Source of the DNA: Lineus longissimus
Lineage: Eukaryota > Nemertea > Pilidiophora > Heteronemertea > Lineidae
NCBI RefSeq assembly: GCF_910592395.1
Contig: NC_088310.1
Span: forward strand, 4,409,501 to 4,473,500
Direction: 5' to 3'
Length of the DNA stretch: 64,000 nucleotides
Positions 42,920-64,000 of the stretch are shown piece after piece (within the stretch, counting starts at the first letter, position 1; each line of letters starts with the position of its first letter). Both the position numbers and the translations under genes were made by a program. The notes under the pieces are model-generated. The model saw only the letters and a program-made list of their open reading frames with translations. It was not told the origin of the DNA and ran no database searches.

Positions 42920-43942
42920 TCAACTGGTGGTGGCCACTTTTTCCCGTATCTCGGCCGTGGTTGGCGGGTCTAAGCCGGTCAGCCACTCCCGACACTTTCG
43001 CTCCGACTGGGATATGGACAGTTCGCTCTCAACAGCAACTACAGTGGTGTCTTTCTTGCCCTCGGCGTAAACCAGAACCGCCCCGCGTATATTCCCCGCC
43101 TCCTGCTGAGTCCGTGAAGTATTCTCCTTATTCTCAACCGACATTTGCTTAGTGTCTTTCTGAATCTTCTTTTCCTTGACTTCAAACATTGCATCCGCGA
43201 CTTGTTTCGGTCTCACCTCCGCTAGTTCGTGATACTGTACTTCCGTAGTTTGCCGACGTTTCTTCTTTTCGCGCTTCGTCTTCTTGCGGTTCCGCGCCTC
43301 CATCTCTTTCGAAGTGGAGATTGGGAAGAGAAGCGCAGGGGTAGGGGCAGGATTAGGGGTGTAAGCAGTAGGACTAGAGTAATCCTGCTTCTCATAAAAA
43401 GTTCTCTCATGTTTTAGGTTGTACCATTGTCTACTCTCCCCGACAATCGTACTCGGGGTCAAGCGGTTGCTCTGCTGACTTGGCAGTGCCCGCGGCGTAT
43501 TCTGTCCCCGGCTTGTCTGCGCCATAACATAACCGGGAGATTTATCAAAAATACTCGGCAGTTTCACATCGTTCGTACTGTCATCTTTAGCCTTCGGCTT
43601 CATAGGCTTTCTATTCCGAGGCGGCGGTGACCGCATGTAATCCTCCACCTCAAACAGGTTGGGGCAGCTGGGAGTCCGACATAACCGAGGCACGCTTGTC
43701 AAACTCATAATACTGTTCGACTTACCGCGCAGACTTGGGAGCTTTGTCGGGCTCCCGCTAGACATTGACGTATAGTCTGAATCTGTCCCCGAAGAACTCT
43801 CGGACTTCCGCATCTTTCGCTTATTTGACATGGAAGTACTGTCACTCGCCCTGCTTACCACGCTGTTACTCAAAGATATCGGCGGAAGAAGACCGCCGTC
43901 CGATTCGTTCCCGGGATAACCATCAGCTCGGTCCACAGCCAT
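42920..43942 (-). CDS. Unrecognised, largely disordered 340-residue protein
   Basis: An uninterrupted minus-strand frame. The N-terminal half is Ser/Pro/Arg rich (SNKRKMRKSESSSGTDSDY, SPTKLPSLRGKSNSIMSLTS, RTPSCPNLFEVEDYMRSPPP), with many likely kinase sites. The middle has a lysine/arginine cluster (RNRKKTKREKKKRRQTTE) resembling a nuclear localisation signal. A helical C-terminus ends SQSERKCREWLTGLDPPTTA and EIREKVATTS. No membrane segments or catalytic domain. The length without stops and the strong composition support a real gene. I cannot assign a family. Confidence 0.65.
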   Translation of the reverse strand: MAVDRADGYPGNESDGGLLPPISLSNSVVSRASDSTSMSNKRKMRKSESSSGTDSDYTSMSSGSPTKLPSLRGKSNSIMSLTSVPRLCRTPSCPNLFEVEDYMRSPPPRNRKPMKPKAKDDSTNDVKLPSIFDKSPGYVMAQTSRGQNTPRALPSQQSNRLTPSTIVGESRQWYNLKHERTFYEKQDYSSPTAYTPNPAPTPALLFPISTSKEMEARNRKKTKREKKKRRQTTEVQYHELAEVRPKQVADAMFEVKEKKIQKDTKQMSVENKENTSRTQQEAGNIRGAVLVYAEGKKDTTVVAVESELSISQSERKCREWLTGLDPPTTAEIREKVATTS

Positions 43943-46421
43943 CTTGAATCACAGTTGTATGATAATGATCATGAGAAACAGAGCGGGGATTTTAGACTGA
44001 TCCAAGTACCTGAACGAAATCAAAGAAAATGAAGGGATATTCAGTCTACATTCTTGAAGTGGTCGAGTGAACACAGACTATCTCACGAAAACTTCCTGAT
44101 TGTTTGAAACGCTGAATATTAGATTCCAACAAAGGACCTTATCCGAAATGTTCTCCAATGTGTGTTTTTAGGTACTCAAGCACACTTGTTTCAATTGGAT
44201 ATTGGTAACCGCTGCGTGATCTCACTTCTAGTCTCTTTATGTCGCGAATATGTCACGAATCTGCCAAAGGGTGGCCAGAGACCCGCTGATCACTTTCCAC
44301 TGGATTTCCAGACGATCGCAACTTGATACGTTTCGGCCTGGTAAGCGCCGGGTGGTGATGAACCAACGACGATCGAATCTCCTGATGTTTCCAGTGGAGA
44401 ATTATTCCGAAGTATACAGCATGTACTTCAGATATTTAGATAGACTTCCGACCGCGGTCGCCGGCGTTATTGCACTGATAATACAGCAATGAATAATAAA
44501 CCGGTATCGAAACATTGGTCGCTTGGAGACTGGTGAGAGAAAATCGAATTGCCTGACGTAACCACACCTCTTGTTAGACCTCCACAAAGTGTATATTAGT
44601 TCGTACAAACAGATACTATAACTTGAGATAATGTCTTGTTGGAGAGTTTCCTTAACAAACGTAACCAATATATGAACAAAGTGTCAAGAGTTATTGGCTG
44701 ACTGCAAGTCCAGAAAATGACGCTGTTTGATGAATGTACTTAAAGCAATAATCCTTGGTCCCGAAATGTTCGCATTTACCTTCAGGTTGCTGCTGTAGTC
44801 ACGACGAATTTGTCGCCGGAGGCTTTTCTCCCGAAACCGCCAACCTTTGGTTCACTCTCTCAGTGTTGTCAATCACGAATCTTCTGGGACGTTTTTTCTT
44901 CTCCAAAACCAATTGGGACAGTCTTGTCTCTATTTAACTGTCTCAACTGTGATCTCCAAAAGAACTACACCGCTATTTAACGTTGGTTATTCAGCTAATT
45001 CGGTATGACTTCCAATTATAGCTTCCTTGTTGGATAATAGCAAGGTGCAAGCACCAAACCTGTTCATGACGGTTATAGCGTGAACGACATCGACTAAAAC
45101 GGCCCAAAGAAATGTCCTCAAACTGTTGCTGAATTCGATGAGCGTCCTAGATATTAAACCGATAACAAGCGTGTCAGGAACAATATGAGCAATTACCCGA
45201 TTTGAAAAGCAGACAAGGCCTCCTTTTGTTAGTTAACAATTATCCGCGAATTGGGACGGGTTCGGAATGTCCCACGTTAACAAGCTTGGACTTAGGTCTG
45301 CTCGCCCGAAACCTCTGAGCTGGACTGAGTATTTCTAGCATGAGAGCGACTGCAGAAGTTCGCCCCGAAAGTCACTCACAATTTCAGCAAATCAAAATAT
45401 TGAATTCTAACTGTGATCAATGCACATTTAAAGAGTCTATAATCCCCGAAAATCAGCTTTACCTGGTATTTACTCGTATTCGTTAGTATGAAATCAAACA
45501 AAAAATACACCACATGGAACATTGTGTAATAAGTATATCAGGTTTGTGAGACACATAAAGTCTTAACGGTTATTACTGTATAAGCCTTTCTGGTGTTTAC
45601 TGTAAACCGTAGGCCTAAACCAATGCGGCCAGCCAGTCGCCTAGTTTTGCACTTACTCCCATTTGTGCAAATTACCATATCAAAAAGGTTTATTAATCAT
45701 TAAAATGCTATAATGTATAATGAGTAAAACGCTTTTAGGTTTAGCAGGCTCTAGGAAAATGAAACCATACGTGGTTTTAGAGTATTCAATCAAAATTTAA
45801 TCGGTTGGTTGCCAATCACTTCTGATCGGCATTAATTTTTTATCCTCACATCTGCCTTATAGGATATATCGACATCCGAATTGGTACATATACCCTGATT
45901 TTCACTATAGGGCATATCCGAGTCTTTCAAATAAACTTCAAACGTGTGATAAAGATCAACTGAGGACAAAGATCATGGATTGGAGGCAAAGCTGCCAAAT
46001 CCGAATGTTTGACTTCTTAAACCAAGGTCAACGGAGGTTGAATACCTTCCCAGCAGTGTGTCCGCTATGAGAAGATCGTCCCAGTTTGACCAAGGCTTAG
46101 CTTTCCGACCCCTTGGGGTTGACAGTTTAACCTTACTCGTTATTAAGTTGGGAGTTTTTCCAATAGAGTTTCCGACCGCAGCATTCCAATTGAGGGAGGG
46201 GGTAATATGTCTGGGTGATTACGCTCTCCAGCTAACGGGGGTTCTGGCGCCGGGCATTCAACTAAAGTATAAAGATTCTTCTTGACCAGCGCATCATAGG
46301 AGAACATAATTGGTGCAATCATAAGTGTAGATTTATATGCACCAACACCACCTTTTGTGAACATTGATTTCAACCACTCATTCCAATCCTTGGAAATATT
46401 TCTTTCGGCAAAAAAATATAC
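43943..46421. other. Intergenic region, no gene seen
   Basis: The likely 5' flank of the minus-strand ORF at 42.9-43.9 kb, then plain AT-rich sequence up to the tRNA gene. Short open frames lack support. Confidence 0.6.
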
Positions 46422-46494
46422 TGCCGAAACCCGGGATCGAACCAGGGACCTTTAGATCTTCAGTCTAACGCTCTCCCAACTGAGCTATTTCGGC
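46422..46494 (-). tRNA. tRNA-Phe (anticodon GAA)
   Basis: The minus strand gives a full 73-nt cloverleaf. Acceptor GCCGAAA pairs with TTTCGGC, with A as discriminator base. D-arm GCTC/GAGC, anticodon arm TTAGA-CTGAAGA-TCTAA, variable loop AGGTC, and T-arm CCTGG-TTCGATC-CCGGG (one G-U). The B box GGTTCGATCCC is intact and there is no intron. Internal A and B boxes suffice for RNA polymerase III, so it is probably functional. Confidence 0.95.
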
Positions 46495-46844
46495 TGACAT
46501 GCTAGTCGAAGACGGTATTGGTCTATAAAGGACCAGTGCAGGACCTTCAACGGCATCTGGAATTCACGCACAATGTTTTTTTCGTGTGGGCACCGAGTGT
46601 CTCCAGGAATCGCTGACAAATAGACAACGGAACAACCAGGCCACCCCGGCATGAGCAGACCATTTATGGACCTATTGCGTTGTACGCATCCCTCCCAAGG
46701 GTAGGTATAAGGTACAACCCTGTCCCTTCACCACTTCAGTGTCGAAAGAAACACGTCTCAGACAGTCAGAGGCACATTCTTGAGAGACGAAAGACACAAT
46801 CCCAGGACATTCAAATTTGTCGTTGAAGATATACCTGGGACTGA
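46495..46844. other. Short spacer between tRNA and tandem array
   Basis: Flanking sequence with no gene or RNA feature seen. On the minus strand this is the 5' flank of the tRNA-Phe gene. Confidence 0.5.
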
Positions 46845-47930
46845 GCTACATGATCGTCCTTGTTCTCTTCATAAGACGTTGGCTAGGGGCTACAGAGTAC
46901 TGTCCTTGTTCTCTTTATGAAATCTGACACTTGTGGAGTGCTCAGATAGGCCAATAGCCCGATAGCTGTCTCAGGTGTTCTGGTTGTGAAGCGCTATTTG
47001 GGAGGTACCTGGGCGCTACTCCGTATTGTCCTTGGTGACACGTGGAATGGTAAGATAGGGCAATGCTGGAGCTGTCTCATGTGTTCTGGTTGTGAATCGC
47101 TACCAGGGAGGTGTCTTGGCACTACTCCGTATTGTCCTTGCTCTCTGTATGAGATGGGACTCTTGTGAAATGGTCAGATCGGGCAATACTGGAGCTATCT
47201 CATGTGTTCTGGTTGTGAAGCGCCACCTGGGAGGTGTCTTGGCACTACTCCGTATTGTCCTTGCTCTCTGTATGAGATGTGACTCTTGTGAAATGGTCAG
47301 ATCGGGCAATACGGGAGCTGTCTCATGTGTTCTGGCTGTGAAGCGCAACTTGGGAGGTACCTTGATGCCATTGCGTATTGTCCTTGTTCTCTTTATGAGA
47401 TGCGACACTTGTGGAATGGTCAGATCGGGCAATACATGCATGAATAGCTGATGTTCTGGTTGTGAAGGCTACTCGGCAGCTACCTTGGAGGTCCTTCAGA
47501 TTGTCCTCGTTCACCTTATGAGATGTGACAATTGACCAATGATCTGATAGGGCAAAAGCTGTCGTGTTGTGGTTGTGAAGCGCTATCTGGGAGGTACCTT
47601 GGCGCTACTTCGTGTTTTCCTTATGTTACACTGCTGTGTCTTTTGGAATGACCAGATCTGCAGATAGGGATAGCTGTCTCAGGTACCTTGGTTGTGAATC
47701 ACTACTTGGGATGTACCTTGTACCGTATTGTCCTTGCTCTCTTTATGAGATGTGACACTTGTGGAATGGTCAGATAGGGCAATACTGGAGCTGTCTCAGA
47801 TAACCTGGTTGAGAAGTGCTACTTGGGAGGTACCTGGGAGCTACTCAGTATTGTCCTTGTTCATTTCATGAGATCTGCCACTAGTGGAATGGGCAGATAG
47901 AACAGAAGCGGTCTCTTGTGGTGAAGTGTT
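46845..47930. repeat. ~120-bp tandem repeat array, about 8-9 units
   Basis: The word GGTTGTGAAGCGCTACTTGG recurs with variation at about 46982, 47088, 47209, 47332, 47457, 47570, 47689 and 47807, a period of 106-125 bp. Each unit also has CTCCGTATTGTCCTTG and CTCTTTATGAGATGTGACAC. Units are diverged by substitutions and small indels. Overlapping open frames within (plus and minus, 47.09-47.45 kb) are by-products. Confidence 0.9.
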
Positions 47931-50746
47931 ACTTCAGAGGACCATTAAATCAATGGCTTCAGCTATGTCGGTTGTTTTTAGACAGAGAGCGAATGGTATG
48001 CTTAAATGACTTCAACTACACAAGACCATCAAAAGAACTGTTGTTGCCTTTTTTTAGATTCGGTCTTGTATACTGTCTATTTCAGCAGTCTTTATCAGCA
48101 ACAATGGCACCATCTGAATCAATGGGCCGACCAGAATGTACAGATACCATTAAATCAATGACTTAATCAATGTCGATGTTTGTAAACATGCTTTGTATTG
48201 GAGTTATCATTAATTCATGGCCAACTCAATGTCCAGTTCGTGTTCATATCGACACAACTGATCACAAAATTGGCTCCTCTAATATTTATTGTGTGGCTGC
48301 AGACTCAATTATCTCCCATGATTACGACCAATTCTTCGAAGTGGAGATGAGATAGGACATGAATCTCTGGAGAGGGTCAGGGGCACATGTATCATACTAT
48401 AGCTGGTAGCTAGACAGAAAATAACTCCCATTGAAGTGACTTCTATCTTGACGAAATGGGCCTTGCCCAAGTAGGAATCAAACCCGCTACCTTAGAGGTA
48501 ACACCCAGGCATCGATTTTCTTGCAAAAATAAAACAGTCCTAACCTTGCACATGGTGTTTTCCTAATGAGGAATCCGACCAAGTCGATAATCTGTGCAAC
48601 TTTTTTCCACATGCTTCATGGTTTCATACCAGTTTCCATTGTTTATCACAGTTAGTCTAGCCAGACGATAATAAGACTTTATGCTCAAACATTATGGAAA
48701 TAGTTGACAGGGTCAATAAGTCACTAGTCCGAAACAACCCCAACCCCAGGGGGGAGTTGCCAGGCTTTCTTGTTACATTTTTCCTGGTCTTGGTAATGCC
48801 CCAGCCATTGTGGTGAAAGGCAGACATTCTATTTGCTCCGCATAACAGTCATCCATTTCTATTGATACTGCAATTTTTCTTTATCTACAAATATTTCACA
48901 ATTAACCTTTCCATTTTCTCCTCAATAGCATTTTGTGCAAAAAGAGCTTTGGTTCATTGGTGATAACAGAACGTATTGATTCTGACAATGTTTACGTACC
49001 TGTTATCAGAGACCATTGTTCACAGGACTTTACATGTTGCCTTTGATATTGTGTATATGCATATTTTTTTCGTTAAGAAGTATTCCGATGGGGGGGGGGG
49101 GGGGCACTCTATATACATGCATACTCCATGTGCATACCAGCCTTAAATATAGGCTCCTTTTGCAAATAGAGCCACTTCACCTGAGCAGCTATTGCAATTC
49201 TGTAGACTACTTCAAGGACAGAACAGAGTGAAAGCACTCACCCCAGTACTGACATGAACAGCAAGAATTAATTCTTGATAACAGTAAGTGCCTGTATAGT
49301 GTTTACTGATCAAAACTGATCAATATTGATTGAGATATGGATGCCAGCCTTGAACAGATCTTATAATTAGTCAAGAATGTAGAACTGAATCACAGCAATA
49401 CAAAGAAGGACTGATCCGACAAAAGCCTGCTTAGCCTAATTATTAACTGTAGCCATATAAAAACAAGCAACCGTTGAATAATATTTACGTTAGGTCCAGT
49501 CAAGTCAGTTAGAGTGTACACACTGGAACATGAAGTTATTGCCAGTGCCTCAGTACACATGTAGCTCACAAAAGATTTCCTATGAGGTTCTTCCATTTGT
49601 TGAGATAACTCACAACATTAAACCAGTGTCAATGCTTTCATAAGTAGACAAGATTTTTCTTTTTCTTTCTTTTATACTTTATAACCAAAATACACTTAGG
49701 TGTAAAAGAGAGAGTCGACTCTTCGTTTTATCAAGATAACACAAACACCAAACCAATGTCAATGCTCTGTTTGGCCCATTAGGTTCCTCTTCATAGACTA
49801 AATAACTAAAATAAACATAGGTGGTCAACTTAGTGTGAAAAGTCTGAGCAAATAGAAGGGTTTTGCTTGACAAAGTTAGTTGACTAAGATAAACGTTAGA
49901 TCGAACTTGAGATTACTCTCAGAACAGTACTCGACAAGCAATCATCCAAATATTTAACAAAGCAGTAAAGTCCTTAATTGTGAAATCTATTTTATAGGGA
50001 TAACATCCCTCATTGTCAAAAGAAAATGTACAAAATGCGTAAAAAAGCCACCCCATCCTCCCCAATGATTATTTCAAAGAGACTAACAACACAACACATT
50101 TGATATTAGAGCGTACCATCAACAGTTATATTCACCCATTTTCACAATATGCAAGGAACCTGCCATATGAAATCAAACAAACTAAACATAAATATTCAAG
50201 ATATAAGTTAATAAGTTATCATATTTATTTCCATTGCATATATTGCTACAACACAGTTAGAGACATACACATGTAACAGCTAAAAAAGGTACTTGTGATA
50301 CATGTCCACCAGTGGAAATAAAACACAAGCTCCGTTTTGAATCACGGACCTCCTAATTACATGATGCATGACAAACATCTGGAACTGACAAAGCTTCCAA
50401 ATAAAAATAGATGCTGCTTAGTTATGTAGCACTGCATTGTCCACTCAGACTGAGATTAACTGAGTGGGGTTTATTAAAAGAATGTCTTTCCAACTTTCCA
50501 ACCTGATCCCCTCTCAACAAACCCAAGAAAGGAGAAGTCACCCATGCCAATGGTCTCATAACAGCCTCTGACAGAAATTACACAAGTGCAAAGATACTCC
50601 TCTGAGAAGGCACTAAGAGACTAGCCAAATTACGTACATGTGAGGCCAAGAGAAACATAATCATGTAACTAAATCAGGGGAATTTTTGGCATCACGTACC
50701 AAGTATGGATTAAAGAATCTCATCTATATTTGCCAATACAATTCAC
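47931..50746. other. Intergenic spacer and 3' flank of the ABCC10-like gene
   Basis: No supported gene. It contains a diverged tRNA-like fragment on the minus strand near 48.46-48.53 kb (GGTTTGATTCC) and a 15-bp poly-G run at 49090-49104. The right part should include the 3' UTR of the ABCC10-like gene, whose stop is at 50747. Confidence 0.6.
48455..48530 (-). repeat. Degenerate tRNA-like (SINE head?) fragment
   Basis: The minus strand shows GGTTTGATTCCTACTTGGGC preceded by GGTGTTACCTCTAAGGTAGC. It resembles the anticodon-to-T-arm half of a tRNA with a mutated B box. No intact cloverleaf forms. Confidence 0.3.

Positions 50747-64000
<13,254 letters not shown>

Noticed and set aside
47092-47451. 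119-codon plus and 113-codon minus frames
   Set aside because: Both arise from the ~120-bp tandem repeat and have no other support.
46845-47930. CRISPR-like or rDNA-like array
   Set aside because: Units are ~120 bp contiguous tandem copies without spacers, in animal DNA.

Overview
The window is animal nuclear DNA. Genes are split into many small exons with GT-AG introns, spacers are AT-rich with minisatellites and small inverted-repeat elements, there is one nuclear tRNA gene, and the protein families are metazoan. The mix of intronless peptide-type GPCRs, a CNGA-type channel, an ABCC10 (MRP7)-type transporter and an ABCG5-like half transporter suggests a marine invertebrate, most likely a lophotrochozoan (mollusc, annelid or brachiopod). 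That placement is inference. All exon coordinates below come from reading splice sites and codon phase by eye.

Layout, left to right. 0.2-3.5 kb (+): an unrecognised repeat protein with twelve 18-residue repeats and a basic module repeated at the start of three exons. 5.1-8.7 kb (+): the last eight exons of an ABCG5-like sterol-type transporter, with no Walker A exon visible. 10.0-11.5 kb (-): an intronless GPCR. 12.1 kb: a reverse-transcriptase relic. 16.5-17.2 kb (+): an unrecognised intronless ORF. 18.7-34.7 kb (+): a 19-exon cyclic-nucleotide-gated channel gene whose exon lengths sum to an open frame of 943 residues. Two of its introns hold three other intronless genes: two GPCRs on the same strand and one arylsulfatase on the opposite strand. 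35.7-36.8 kb (+): a PhyH-family dioxygenase. 42.9-43.9 kb (-): a disordered protein of unknown function. 46.4 kb (-): tRNA-Phe(GAA). 46.8-47.9 kb: an array of about 120-bp tandem repeats. 50.7-64 kb (-): 18 exons of an ABCC10-like transporter whose 5' end runs off the window, with a lysocardiolipin-acyltransferase-like gene nested on the opposite strand in one intron.

The most interesting feature is in the channel gene. The pore helix and selectivity filter are encoded twice, by two adjacent 79-bp exons with the same phase. One carries the filter TTIGETP (A-subunit style). The other carries TTIGGTA, in which the calcium-binding filter glutamate is replaced by glycine, as in vertebrate B subunits. 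The phases make the exons strictly exclusive: joining both puts a TAA stop at the junction. A foldback element lies just upstream, a 25-bp duplication copies the preceding splice donor, and a separate symmetrical 45-nt candidate exon could lengthen the S3-S4 linker. A single gene could therefore make channels with and without the divalent-blocking site.

The genes do not form one pathway. The recurrent theme is genes nested inside introns (three in the channel gene, one in ABCC10).
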